Positions 18,232 to 28,792 of a DNA stretch of 64,000 bases are shown piece after piece. The stretch is taken from contig JAYKKM010000495.1 in NCBI GenBank assembly GCA_035772405.1, positions 248,001-312,000 on the forward strand, written 5' to 3'. The stretch is from Chrysogorgia sp. JL179-B06. Lineage: Eukaryota; Cnidaria; Anthozoa; Scleralcyonacea; Chrysogorgiidae. The notes beneath the pieces are model-generated. The model was not told the origin of the DNA and did no database searches. It was given only the letters and a program-made list of their open reading frames with translations. Position 1 is the first letter of the stretch; each line of letters begins with the position of its first letter. Both the position numbers and the translations under genes were made by a program.

Positions 18232-18534
18232 TTACATTTTATCAACCAATTCACAACGTTTAAGAGTGAATTTTTCAGTATTAAGAATGTTAAAATTTGT
18301 CATTGCTGTCAAATAAAAACTACGTATTGTACAAGCAATTTCTACACAATTAATTGGTCTTTGTCTCCAATATAGATAATCATTAAATATACAAAAAATA
18401 AAATAGGAAGTAAGATTATCATAACAATGAAAATTTTCAGGAAAATTGTCATTTAACCAAACGTTAATTGTTTCTTTAGAATAAGGAAAACTGAAGTTTA
18501 ATAAATTATGTTCCATATACGTTTTAATATACAA
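18232..18534 (-). CDS. Hypothetical viral protein
   Basis: The 100-residue product (MYIKTYMEHNLLNFSF; later NWLNDNFPE-type and CVEIACTIRSFYL segments) is rich in Phe, Tyr and Asn with no recognised domain. It overlaps the 3' end of the next minus-strand gene by 37 bases in another frame, so the two may be one gene with a frame break. The first ATG used here is uncertain. Confidence 0.4.
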   Translation of the reverse strand: MYIKTYMEHNLLNFSFPYSKETINVWLNDNFPENFHCYDNLTSYFIFCIFNDYLYWRQRPINCVEIACTIRSFYLTAMTNFNILNTEKFTLKRCELVDKM

Positions 18535-18800
18535 TCAAGAACAAGTTTTTCTTCTTTATCTTGAAACAGTTGAATTACAAAAAAACAACTCCCATCGGTT
18601 TCTTCTTCTTTCAAATAAAAATATATTTTAATCTTGTAAATAGTAGAAGCATAGGTATCTGAAATCCTCAATACTACATGGTACGCTTCAAGTCCATCTT
18701 CATTCGAACTAAAACTGTCGATAAAATCCCAAATATATGTACATGTAAAATAGCCATCAGTATATCTTGAAGGATCCATTTGACCGACCAATACATCCAT
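18498..18800 (-). CDS. Hypothetical viral protein
   Basis: The 100-residue product starts MDVLVGQMDPSRYTDGYFTC and has an alternating pattern (YHVVLRISDTYASTIYKIKIYFYL) typical of beta strands. In style it resembles the small beta-rich family at 1-4 kb, but no clear block match is visible. It is followed with overlap by the 18232 frame. Confidence 0.45.
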   Translation of the reverse strand: MDVLVGQMDPSRYTDGYFTCTYIWDFIDSFSSNEDGLEAYHVVLRISDTYASTIYKIKIYFYLKEEETDGSCFFVIQLFQDKEEKLVLDCILKRIWNIIY

Positions 18801-18838
18801 TCTTAAAACACTACATTAATGTTCAATGTTTCAAACTT

Positions 18839-19465
18839 TTATAGAGTGATAAAAAACATTGTTGTTTCCATACTCTTTATTTTTTCCATAATTTGAACAC
18901 TAAACAAAATTATTTCATACAACGAACAATGATGAATGTCTGATTCATGATATTTACAGCATTTTTCTTTAATATTATACTTTTCAATTAATGTAGAATA
19001 TTTTTCAATATTAAAATGTCCAAATTGACACATGATAACTTAAGTTTTGCACATAATAGACTCCAAAGTTCCACCTTTATATCCAAAAACATAAGAGTGT
19101 GATCCATAAATCCATTTCAGTCGATCAACCATTTCTTTTTGATCCAAATAGTGGTGTTGTTTTTTATTCACATAATACAATCCGTGTAAACGTTTCTGAC
19201 AAATAGTTTTTCTTTCTAAATAATTCAAATCTTTAAAATCAGGTAATGATGAATCGTAGCATTGGAAAGATTCAAAATATCCATTTTCTAAACAAATCAC
19301 CGATACCTCGCGATAAATCCATCGATGATTTAAATAAAAAGCTTCACAATCAATCACATGTGTAATTTTTTTCAAATAATGGTTCGTGGATTCTTTTAAA
19401 AAAGACTTATCTTTAATAGAGTTATAGGGACAATCCAAATGCGTTAACTCATCGTATAAATTCAT
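18839..19465 (-). CDS. DxE nuclease-like viral protein interrupted by one stop
   Basis: The first 141 residues contain ITHVIDCEAFYLNHRWIYRE, where the hydrophobic strand followed by D-C-E resembles the first acidic motif (DxE) of DEDD/RNase H-like nucleases. After an in-frame TAA at 19040-19042 the same frame continues with CQFGHFNIEKYSTLIEK and CCKYHES, then HHCSLYEIILF, a Cys/His set that looks like the zinc-binding end of the same protein. The two parts are therefore probably one gene with a single stop, or two coupled genes. The remaining catalytic acids are not certain. Nuclease function is a hypothesis. Confidence 0.45.
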
Positions 19466-19546
19466 AACTAAATTTTTAACATGTTTTTATCCGAATATTT
19501 ATACTATTTTTCCTCAATAAAACTATATCATTTATTCAAAATTTGT

Positions 19547-19740
19547 CGATTGGTTAATAGTATTAAGTTGTGATTGGTGTTCAACAATCCGTCACTCAAA
19601 AAATTTCAACAAATATGATTGGTTAGATTTTAAGCTAGTGAAAGCTGATTGGTTAAATAATTCAACAACTGTCAATCAAACAAATTTCAACACACATGAT
19701 TGGGTAGATTTTAAACTCGTGAATGCTCATTGGTTAAATT
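19547..19740. promoter_or_regulatory. Cluster of CCAAT boxes with internal duplication
   Basis: Six ATTGG/CCAAT elements occur in about 190 bases (GATTGGTT near 19547, 19572, 19617, 19647 and 19698, and CATTGGTT near 19727). A segment of about 57 bases (19608-19664) is duplicated at 19684-19741. A TATA-like AATATAAAA lies at 19760. The cluster lies between the divergent genes at 19465 (minus) and 19844 (plus), fitting NF-Y-type promoter activation. Confidence 0.55.
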
Positions 19741-19843
19741 ATTGTACCCCCCCTATCAACAAATATAAAAAACACACCCTAAAAGCAATCATATCGTCTA
19801 GAGAAAGGTTATACCGCAAAAATTACAAAAATAATAAGAAAAA

Positions 19844-20074
19844 ATGAATATGGAGTTACAACTGAAAGATGTGAGGGCATACTACAGTGGTGGCAACTTT
19901 TGTGTTTTTTTAATGAAAGAGAGGGTACGGGAAGATGAGACCGAACCAAAAACCCCTATCACCAGAGCCCGCAAAAGAAAGATGGTGAAAGAAATAAACG
20001 CATGGGGCAAGCTGATGCACCAGTGCTTGGAGGATGTGGTAGAAGAAGAAAAAAGAAAAACTCTTGAACAATAA
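19844..20074 (+). CDS. Small hypothetical viral protein
   Basis: The 76-residue product starts MNMELQLKDVRAYYSGGNFC and ends in a charged helix (WGKLMHQCLEDVVEEEKRK). The middle has a basic patch (ARKRKMVKE). It is preceded by a TATA-like element and the CCAAT cluster, which supports real expression. No recognised domain. Confidence 0.45.
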   Translation: MNMELQLKDVRAYYSGGNFCVFLMKERVREDETEPKTPITRARKRKMVKEINAWGKLMHQCLEDVVEEEKRKTLEQ

Positions 20075-20256
20075 AAAAACATTTTTTAATAAAAAACCTG
20101 TACAGAAAATCTATTAATCATTTTAAATACTATTTTTTGTCTTTTATTCTACCGATTGTTGTTTGAGTCTTTTTTTCGGGAATAATAAACCCGCATCTTA
20201 TAAGCGGCTAATTTACAGCATCTATCTTCATCCCAACATTTCCCTGTTAAAGCGCG

Positions 20257-20583
20257 TCAACGTCCATATTGAATATGCGTTGAAGGGTCATAAGTGCGAC
20301 CCACGTAATGATATATATTGCCAATAAAAGATCTACAAACTTCTGTGGGTATTAAAAGCCATTTCCACACTTTATCTTCATAACACGGCTCTTTAAAAAT
20401 GATCTTCCCTTGAAGATATCCACGACTATTTTCAGTGGGGCAACTACATTCAAAGAACGATATCTCTTCCATGTTAAAAACACACGACGATGTACCAATA
20501 GTTCGCGCTGCAATAAGCATTTGATCACCCCGTTGTTTAGTATGACAACCAAAAGTCCAAGTCTTTCGCTTTGGGGAACACAT
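20257..20583 (-). CDS. Hypothetical viral protein, weak Rep-like pattern
   Basis: The 108-residue product starts MCSPKRKTWTFGCHTKQRGD and contains FECSCPTENSRGYLQGKIIFKE, which loosely recalls the order of motifs 1 and 2 in HUH replication initiators, where the second motif is often HLQG followed by a strand. The key histidines are absent (YLQG), so if related it would be inactive. It is Cys-rich, and an unrelated zinc-binding protein is equally possible. I would not call it a Rep on this evidence. Confidence 0.35.
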   Translation of the reverse strand: MCSPKRKTWTFGCHTKQRGDQMLIAARTIGTSSCVFNMEEISFFECSCPTENSRGYLQGKIIFKEPCYEDKVWKWLLIPTEVCRSFIGNIYHYVGRTYDPSTHIQYGR

Positions 20584-21342
20584 CTTTTCAAAAATACTGA
20601 TGTTTAACGTTTACCCCTATCTTTTACAGCAAAATTTATATAACCAACACGAATTCACACAGACAAATAAATATATTTTATGAAATGATATTGACCCTAG
20701 CAACGGAGGTCGTATTTCACATATCGCCCGCAAAACTGAAATTGTATATCAAACCAAATAAATCAGACATACATGTGAAAAGTTGAACTCTTACTTTCTA
20801 TAAGATGAACCCCTAACGATTTTGAACTTGAACATATGCTTTTCTTTTATTTTTAAAAATCTCAACGGATTATAATATGGGAGGGTAAATCGTGTCTAAA
20901 AACATCTGTCCGAAAATACCCGCACTTGACGGATTATAATATTGGCGGTGTTGGTATGGATAGCCGTGCACAAAAACATCTGTCAACATTTTCTAACGAA
21001 AAATAGTGTTTCAGATTTTATTTTTATAATATAAAAACGAAATGGAATCACAACAGTCTTTAACTTTATATTAAACATCTGCGTTTTTTAGCCTATTACT
21101 AAAAATAAAAACCCAAAATTTAACCTTGACCACGAATGTTAATAACAAAATACTTCACATTCCATGTTGAACGAATCGGGGATAACATTTCTAAAAATAA
21201 AATATGGCTTTCTCTCAAAACCCTTGAAAGACCTTAACCCTTTAAACCAATGAAACACGTTGAAAATAAACCAATGAAATCACTTTACTATTTTATAAAA
21301 TATATATAAGAACCTCGGTTTTCAAACATTTTTAAAAATCAA
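20584..21342. other. Intergenic region with short direct repeats and CCAAT/TATA promoter
   Basis: There is no convincing gene in 760 bases. A repeat of about 50 bases beginning CGGATTATAATATGGG and ending AAAACATCTGTC occurs at about 20868-20915 and 20937-20983. Near the right end two CCAAT boxes (around 21246 and 21270) and TATAAAATATATATAAG (about 21294) form a promoter for the gene at 21343. Confidence 0.5.
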
Positions 21343-22044
21343 ATGGCTAGGATCAGACATGGTAGACCCAAACATATCCCGTACAAAGACGAAGAAACAA
21401 CATCGAGCAATGGAAAAGGGAAAGGTTTTTTCACAAATGGTGCAACTACGCAATGAAATTTTACAAAAACAATTGGGGCTTTACATCTCAGATATATCAT
21501 CGGAGTCAGAGTCTGACGATGAAGAAGAAGAGGTAAAATTAATCGACGATGTTTGTAGAATCATTGAGTCCACGACACCACCACCGCCGCCATTATCACC
21601 CTATCCGCTTACCCCGCTAGAGGAAATACCAATACCAGATCTACCTCCTCCTCCTCGCGCTACCCAAAAACATATCGATGATATCTTACAAGTACCGGCG
21701 ATAAATATTCGCGAAACGTTCCCGACGAAGTCTTACCGGCGATAAATATCTCCGAAGAAAACATGCTCCCATTACAAGCACCAAGCGAAAACTTCATACA
21801 AGACGAAGCGTCAACATTATTTGATTTATCAAACACCCTTGACTTTGATAATTTAATTCCTGACAATCTATTGATGCAACAATTAATCGCATCTTTTACT
21901 CCCCCATTACCCGCAAACGATATACATTTATCTCCTCGACCCCCACCACCTATGCAGCAGGTAATGAGTATTGAAGATGAAGAAGAACCAGATAGGATCA
22001 AACAATTTAAAAAACAGTTAATATATAAAAAAAACACAAATTAA
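21343..22044 (+). CDS. Acidic and proline-rich viral protein in two frames
   Basis: Two consecutive frames (21359-21745 and 21763-22044) have the same character: an acidic Ser/Glu patch (SSESESDDEEEE), a poly-Pro stretch (TTPPPPPLSPYPLTP), then a second part with more Pro runs and an acidic end (SIEDEEEPDR). An ATG at 21343 opens a third overlapping frame (MARIRHGRPKHIPYKDEE), so frame breaks are likely near 21360-21440 and 21745. A short duplicated phrase (CGGCGATAAATAT, about 21697 and 21738) marks the second junction. Composition suggests a disordered regulatory or scaffold protein. Confidence 0.45.
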
Positions 22045-22367
22045 CGGGTATTGAAACAGTAGCGTATATAAATATTAATACTGATGAGGATAATGATATC
22101 ATTGTTAGAGATTTAGATTCCTATAGACAATTAAAATTTATATTTAGAGAAAAAGATAGAATAATAAGAAAATTTAATGTATATAAAAATAATAGAATAG
22201 GAATTAGATTATTATAAAGAAACTATCGGAAAATATTTAAGAAAATAGAAAAACACGTAATGAAAGTATTTTTAAAAAAAAGAATTTAAAAAAAAATGTA
22301 TAGAAAATAAACCGTTTGTATATATATATGTGTGTGTGTGAAATTTGTTTTGTATTTCCCAATAAAA

Positions 22368-22772
22368 ATGGATATCATTCTCGAAGAACTTGCAAGAAAT
22401 AATATTAAATACAAAAAATTGAAACCCTTAATACAAAAATGTATTACAAGTCAAGAGAATATGTTGAAAAACATTATTTTACAAATCGATAGTCAACAAA
22501 TGGAATTGGTTTATAAACAAATGGAACATTATGAAACAGGACATATGATCGCGTTTTATTGTTCAATTCATTTTGTTTTCGATGGAAAATATGTTGGAGA
22601 AAAAGAAATTGAACTAATTCAATATTGGACAAGATTAACAATTACAGATTTTAAAACTTCAAAAAAAACAATTTTATTAGAACATCCTTTATTTACATTG
22701 CCTTTTTATTTTTACACTTTTATTACAATATTATTTACTATAATGTCACAACATCATGTAATTTTATTTTAA
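22368..22772 (+). CDS. Hypothetical viral protein
   Basis: Starting at the ATG at 22368 (MDIILEELARNNIKYKKLK) the product is about 134 residues. The N-terminal half is helical and basic; the C-terminal half is beta-rich, ending in a hydrophobic stretch (FTLPFYFYTFITILF) that might be membrane-associated. The stop lies inside the 3' end of the convergent gene at 22738-23997, so the final residues may be a frame artefact. Unrecognised. Confidence 0.45.
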   Translation: MDIILEELARNNIKYKKLKPLIQKCITSQENMLKNIILQIDSQQMELVYKQMEHYETGHMIAFYCSIHFVFDGKYVGEKEIELIQYWTRLTITDFKTSKKTILLEHPLFTLPFYFYTFITILFTIMSQHHVILF

Positions 22773-23997
22773 ATTGTCTAAAATCAAAAAGATAATTATG
22801 TGATTGTAAATAGCTCATCAGATAATCTACTAGATATTCTTGTATATTAACTTGATCAAAATATATTTTAAAATATGGTGTTAATAAATTATAATCTAAT
22901 AATTCTAACCCATAGTTGTCATAATATATTCCAGAGTTATAAATTGGATTATCGATAGTTACAGGGAATGAATGAATTATTTGCGTTTTAGAAGATAGTA
23001 TCTCGAAAACATTTTCACATCTCAATATTTGGGTATCAAAAATATAATCATTTACAGGGTTAGACTTAAAAAAAGTGGATTTGTGCTTACAATTTTTATA
23101 CTTACAACGCTGATTAAAAAAATAACCCGTAGGTGTAACATCAAAATTATATAAAACGCGATTAAGATCAATATCTGTTAAATTATTATTTTCAATTCTA
23201 CCATGAGGGTTATGTTTTGGACAATAAAAAATAAAACATGCTGCTATGCAAAATATATTATATCTAAACGTTCGAGAATTATTAGCTAGACACGCTAATC
23301 AAAAATATGGCGCTACAGTTAATAAATAAAGCGAAAGATCAATTAAAATGGGGAAGTCAGAGTCTCTACCTATTTTATAAAGCATGTGAAATATAAATTT
23401 TCTACCCACCCCAAAGGGAATCGGTAAACGCTTCACTTCCTGTGAAGGTGAAACAATAGGGGACATAAAATGATAATTATCATCATAAAAATATTGCGGT
23501 CTTGTAACAGTAATATATAAACTATCTAAGTAGGTGTTATCTAAACTAAATAATGATGATACTAAACATGGGTTCTTTGATAATATGAACCCGTGAGGAG
23601 TTGAACATCTATGTAAAACATATTTTTCACTACTGTCAATATATGGAACAATGTATTTTGATTTTCCTCCTTGTTCAACGGTCCAACATTTATAAAGTTT
23701 CATGTCTTTTACAGCTGGATCGTTTAATCGTAACAAACAAAATCCCGTATAAAATTTTGCAAAAACATCTGTTTCAATCTGTAAACAACCAATTATTTCA
23801 CCACAATAGTAATTCAAAAGTCCAAACATCCAATAGATAAAACCAATCTGTGGATTTCTAAAGCGTTGAAAATACGGTACAACTTTTAAAATATGTAAAA
23901 AAGAAATGTTTTTTTCTTCCACTTTTCTTTTTTTCACACGCCTTTCCAAAATGGGTCGAGTGGGTAAAGTGCTTTTTCTCTTAGCTTGATTTTTCAT
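22738..23997 (-). CDS. Long hypothetical viral protein with zinc-type cluster, frame broken
   Basis: The main frame (23299-23997, 232 residues) starts MKNQAKRKSTLPTRPILERR, contains IGFIYWMFGLLNYYCGEI and a long beta-rich body. After its stop at 23299 the strand continues in other frames through a Cys/His cluster (CPKHNPHGR, then CKYKNCKHK) to a final 95-residue part ending at 22738 (YLVDYLMSYLQSHNYLF). The consistent composition and codon bias across the breaks suggest one gene of about 400 codons. I do not recognise the family; the basic N-terminus could be a nuclear localisation signal. Confidence 0.4.
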
Positions 23998-24000
23998 CTA

Positions 24001-25446
24001 AAAAATAAAAATAAAAATACGATCATTACAATACTATTCATAATACTCCAGAAAAAACTTGAAAAATAACCCTATAAAAATATAAATAAATACTAAATAT
24101 CATACAAATTCATATTCTTACCTTGAATATTTACACGCGTTCTATTGATATTCACAATTCTTAAACATTCTACTCTTTAAAACCCCTGGCGGCCCCCCTC
24201 TTATATATGTATCTCATCCACTGATTGACTTCCGGTTTTTATTTTATAAAATAAAAAACAAAAATTCTATTTTACAGGGGAAATAACCACACCCACTTCA
24301 GTTCACTTCTGGTGTTCATCGAGGACACATCTCTCTCTTGCTCTCTCTGTCTTTATTATTTTTATAAAATACTTTTTTGCAAGTAACTTTTACATATTTT
24401 TTTTTTTAAATCATTTTTACTTTTTATATTTTTAAAAAAATAATTACTCCTACTACTGTGTGTATACTCGCTTGAAAGTCGTACTCTCAAAAAGTGCGAA
24501 GCGCTTGAACCCTCCAATGAGCTGTAGTATTTATTACTAACCAGCATTGGTGCGCATTCAACCCGCAGTACTCTTGTAAATCGCGACTGGTTTAGACTTT
24601 GTCTGGTCTTCCTCTCTAAAAAAGAGGTTGATGTCAGGTGGGACTAGTCCATAGAGACATTTAGCTCACCGCCAGATCGATCGATTGCTTGTTGTACGTT
24701 ATGGGTTTTTGGATGTTAGCATGTGGAGAAAGAGCTAGCTAAAGTATAACACCTAGTTTCACAGGAGTATTTTTATTTTTTGTTTTTATTTTTACTTTTT
24801 TAAGACAAAAATATATACAAAAGCACACACAATATATCGAAAGTGCTTGTACATTGCGTTACTGGATCTACCTCTATATTAAAGTGTATATTTTGTATAT
24901 ATATATTTTTTAAAATAAACACAACAACCCTCTAGTAATAAATTTGGGAAGAATGGGTTATTCTTCCCATTTCCACACACTAGGACCAATTCCCACCCTA
25001 TAAACAAAATATATCATTTTAAAAAAAAACAACTACCCAAAAATATTAATCGTATCTTTTTCCCAAAAAACGTTTCACTATCAGACAAAGGTGAAGGTCA
25101 TTCAAGGTGACTAATGCAAAGCAAGTACTGACGTCTTTTGCTAGATGGAATTAAAGAGCTGTGATAGAACAAGAACAGAATATTTAGCAACAGATGTTTA
25201 GTGTTTCATATAATTGGTGACCAGTATTTGTCTGATCATCAATTAGATGAAACACGAAAATTCTGCGACTAAATTTTCTGTTCCTGTTCCATCACTGCTC
25301 TCTAACCCCATCTAGCATCTGCAACAGCACTTATTCAAATCATAATTCAATGCGCTATATATACTAACTGTAAACACAATTTGTTTAAAAAAGAAATACA
25401 AAAAAATACACTATTTACTTCCACCAACAGATATCTAAACATCACA
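24001..25446. other. Long non-coding stretch near the right end of the viral block
   Basis: No gene-like frame is seen in 1.4 kb. It contains T-rich tracts and a more GC-balanced island (about 24471-24730) with several potential hairpins (for example CCTCTCTAAAAAAGAGGT). A segment around 24285-24380 resembles one at 25900-26000 (CTCTGGT, then TTGAGG or ATCGAGG, then ACATCTC, followed by T runs). A large imperfect palindrome lies at 25139-25317. Confidence 0.5.
25139..25317. repeat. Large imperfect palindrome
   Basis: The left arm begins TGCTAGATGG and runs through AGAACAAGAACAGAAT. The right arm ends CCCCATCTAGCA with TTCTGTTCCTGTTCC inside. The arms are about 75 bases each with mismatches, separated by about 30 bases. 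It lies 130 bases before the gene at 25447. It could be a foldback element or a replication/regulatory structure of the virus. Confidence 0.7.
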
Positions 25447-25803
25447 ATGGCTACACTACCCACCAATACAACAGCATCTGATGAATTTGATGAATACTTT
25501 GATGATGAAAATGACTATTTGGCAAGTCGTTTTCTACAAGAACAATTTCCAAATTACACTTATGTGATACAGAATTGTATTGATGCAAAATTTTGTAAAT
25601 GTATTGGTGAAATCAATTCAACATCTCCTCAATGTTATTATCTAACCCTGGATGTTATTGGTTTAGAAAATGATGACGGACCATATCCGGTGCTATTAAT
25701 AAACACTATTATTGACTATGATGTTTCTCATCTTTTAGACAAAGAAATTAAACTAATACTAGATTCTAAAAATCTCATTAATGTTGAAACATGTAAAAAA
25801 TAA
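25447..25803 (+). CDS. Small beta-rich protein, possible distant array member
   Basis: Starting at the ATG at 25447 (MATLPTNTTASDEFDEYFDD) the product is 118 residues with an acidic N-terminus, then YTYVIQNCIDAKFCKC, CYYLTLDVIGLENDDG and LLDKEIKLILDSKN. The block order (Cys-containing strand, YYLTL strand, LxxKxIxL ending) recalls the small beta-rich proteins at 1-4 kb. If so, the family occurs at both ends of the viral block. It is the last gene with viral base composition. Confidence 0.45.
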   Translation: MATLPTNTTASDEFDEYFDDENDYLASRFLQEQFPNYTYVIQNCIDAKFCKCIGEINSTSPQCYYLTLDVIGLENDDGPYPVLLINTIIDYDVSHLLDKEIKLILDSKNLINVETCKK

Positions 25804-26299
25804 AGTAATAAAAAATGTTTTTTTACTCGAACGTATCTTACTTCCGGAAACGCCTTTTCCCAAAACCTTTTTCAAAAAAAATAATACCCTATTTACTTCC
25901 GGTATATCATCTTACACCTCATTCAAGCTCTGGTCGTCGTTGAGGTAACATCTCCGTCGCGCGCGCACTCATTTTTCTAATTTTTTTTTTAAAAATACTT
26001 TTTTACAATTCAACGTTCTATTTATAAAAATATTTCAACCATTTTTATATAATTTTATTTTTTTATATTTTAACTTTTTTTTTAAAAATTCATGTTTTTC
26101 TTTTTTTTTAAAAAATACTATTACTACTAATTCACATATATCTAATTTTTTGTTTTTCAAATATATATTTTCCAACCATTAACAACTTTTTTTCTCCAAA
26201 ATTCATGGGTTTTTTTTTTTTTACCTTCACTTCGTGCGGCGGCCATGTTTCCTTCCCGACGAAAAGGACAACTACCAAGCAACAACTACCATCTTCATC
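25804..26299. other. AT-rich border between viral and host sequence
   Basis: There is no gene. Long T runs and poly-A/T tracts continue to about 26.2 kb, after which GC content rises abruptly (GCGGCGGCCATG-type sequence near 26236). I found no terminal inverted repeat or target duplication for the viral element here, so the exact junction cannot be placed. Confidence 0.4.
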
Positions 26300-26515
26300 T
26301 GTAAGGGATTGGCACTTCGCTCTCAAACTGATTAAATTGCAATAAGTATTGATTTGAATTGACTTCCCCTCCTGAACTATTAGTTATTAACTAGCTCACA
26401 GCTTGACTCATTTTGGGACACCTCCCTGGAAATACTGCGTACCCTTTTCTCTGATTGGTCAATTCAAATCAATACTGCAATCTGATTGGTTAAGAGCTAG
26501 TGCCAATCCCTTACA
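26300..26515. mobile_element. Foldback MITE
   Basis: Inverted arms of about 60 bases flank a 95-base centre. The left arm starts TGTAAGGGATTGGCACT and ends TTGATTTGAATTGAC (about 26360); the right arm starts GTCAATTCAAATCAATA (26458) and ends AGTGCCAATCCCTTACA. There are no coding sequences and no clear target duplication. Confidence 0.75.
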
Positions 26516-27442
26516 CATGAATAATATATATATATATACATACATGACTACTATCCAATATCCTTGGAGTCACGTGACCAGCCTTTACCAGGGTGGAGGC
26601 TATTTCAGATACCTTGAAGCAGATCCGCCCCAGTACTTTCATTATTTTACACAGCCATGATTTGAATATACGCTAAGATGGCCGATTTGAATATGCGCTA
26701 AGATCGAAGAGAACGTTGAACCTACACGAGTAAATATTCACCATATTTACTACGTCGACACAACAGAAGAAGCGCTCGATGTTGTAAGAGATTACGCGGA
26801 GCGCCGAACAACAACGAAATTCACAATCTACAAGAAGACAAAGGAAGCTTGTGTATTTTAAACTCATGTAAACGATTTTCATTATTCTAAACAAGACGCC
26901 AGCTAGGCGTTATCTTGGGCTATTTTTAGGGACATGGCGCACATATTGCGTGTGGAGTTGGCATGTTAGACAGTTGGAATTAGAAAACCCGCTCACTTGT
27001 CTTATATTACAAAGGATAATTCTTAATGCATTGATTTCTGTAATCAGGCGCTGAAGGCATTGTGCAGCGCTCGTTTAAAGTGGGATACTTTTACAAGCAA
27101 GTTGGGCTGAGGACGAAGAAAAATCAGGTGTCTATATGCAGGCTAGCCCCTCCCCCCAAATGCAGAACGCCTGACACGCAGACGAAATTTAATGTAAACA
27201 CGGCAATGCTATTTTTTCTAATATCTGTTCGATTGAAGGTCTTTGTGTGTCAAAATTTATATAAAAATCAACGGCAAGGTATACGAACATATCTGTTACG
27301 AAATTACATCGCTTTAATGGACATAAAAGCATTAAATCATCGGGTAAACGACGAATAGATCTTGAAGCCATATGTCCTTTGATTTTAGAGACGAGTCTCG
27401 CTTCAATAATCGCTAATACGCATTTTCTCATATAACATCTGA

Positions 27443-28180
27443 TCTTCACATTTTAAGTAGACGAAACCTACAGCGTTCGATTCGCCAGATTCAAGTATCA
27501 TTTCGATATAGAATTGATGTAAATCGGATAAAAACACAACATTTCATGATTAATATTACGGAGTTTCACGGGATAAATGTCAACACAGTATAATAATATT
27601 TCCCTGCCCTTCGGCTGTCCTTTCCGTCTTCATGATTGATCTCTCATCTGTGTTTCTTTCCTCTTCACATTTTAAGCACACGAAACCTACAGCGTTCGAT
27701 TCGCCAAATTCAAGTGATCATTTCGATATAGAATTGATTTAAATCAGACAAAAACACAACATTTCATAATGATAAATATTACGGAGTTTCGCGGGATAAA
27801 TGTTTTCACAGCATAATAATATTTCCCTGTCCTTCGGTTGTCCATTCTGTCATCATGATTGATCTCTCATCTGTGTTTCTTTCATCTTGGAGAGAATCTT
27901 TGCAATGGTTTGCAGGTTTACAGGTCTCGGTAAACTTTTCCAACTGCTATTCATTGTCAATAAAATGAAAGTCCGAAATCGCTTCAATTTCGACTATATG
28001 TTGGTGTTGACGTTTCGTCCACGGTTCTGCGAGTTCTTTCTTCAATCTCTCATCTGTGTTTCTCTCAGTCATCCAGTTATCTTGGAGAGAATCTTTGCAT
28101 TAATTTGCGGGTTTACAGGTCTCGTAAATGCTTTTCAGACTGCGATTCATTGACAATAAAACGGGCCGAAATCGCTTTAA
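27443..28180. repeat. Tandem repeats inside the TIR transposon
   Basis: A unit of about 220 bases starting CTTCACATTTTAAG and containing CGAAACCTACAGCGTTCG occurs at 27443-27660 and 27663-27885. A second unit of about 180 bases (ATCTCTCATCTGTGTTTCT, then TTGGAGAGAATCTTTGCA) occurs at about 27865-28030 and 28049-28180. Confidence 0.75.
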
Positions 28181-28792
28181 TTCGCTATTTATACGCCCAC
28201 GCAATAATTACATTCTCTCGACGTATAAAACGACGAACATAACGACGAACATGACGAACACAGAAATCAAGCTGGATTTAAGACTTGTGCTCACCACAGG
28301 TGGCCCAAGGAATTAACTATGGTTGCACAATTCCAGAATATAAATCGAGGAGCAGTTTTACGTCAGCTTCACTTTGCTTTTCCTTTAAGTTTTTCTTTAT
28401 TTTGCACTAAACATTTATTACGAAACTCGAAAGCCACGAGCAATGGCCTATTGGCCTTCGCTTGAAAAGATGTGAAATGTTTCGGCAATGCAACGCAGTC
28501 GGTAAACCAACCTTACTATTGATTGGCTGATAAGAGACTTTAAAACCAACAGTCCAAATCCTCACCATTATAATATCAGTCTCTGAATTCACGCATATTT
28601 ACCACAGATTATCTTCATCCTTTAATATTCTCTGCTGTGTTGAGTGTGTATGGTATATATAGGTCCTTAGTAAGCCCAGATTTCCATCTTTTTCTGTCTT
28701 ATTTATCCACTTAGTAGGAAAATTGGCCGTGGAAAATAATGAAAGTACTGGGGCGGATCTGCTTCAAGGTATCTGAAATAGCGATAGGGGTA

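Noticed and set aside
1..26300. Terminal inverted repeats of the viral element
   Set aside because: I compared the left edge with the 24-26.3 kb region and found no convincing match; the left end is probably outside the window.
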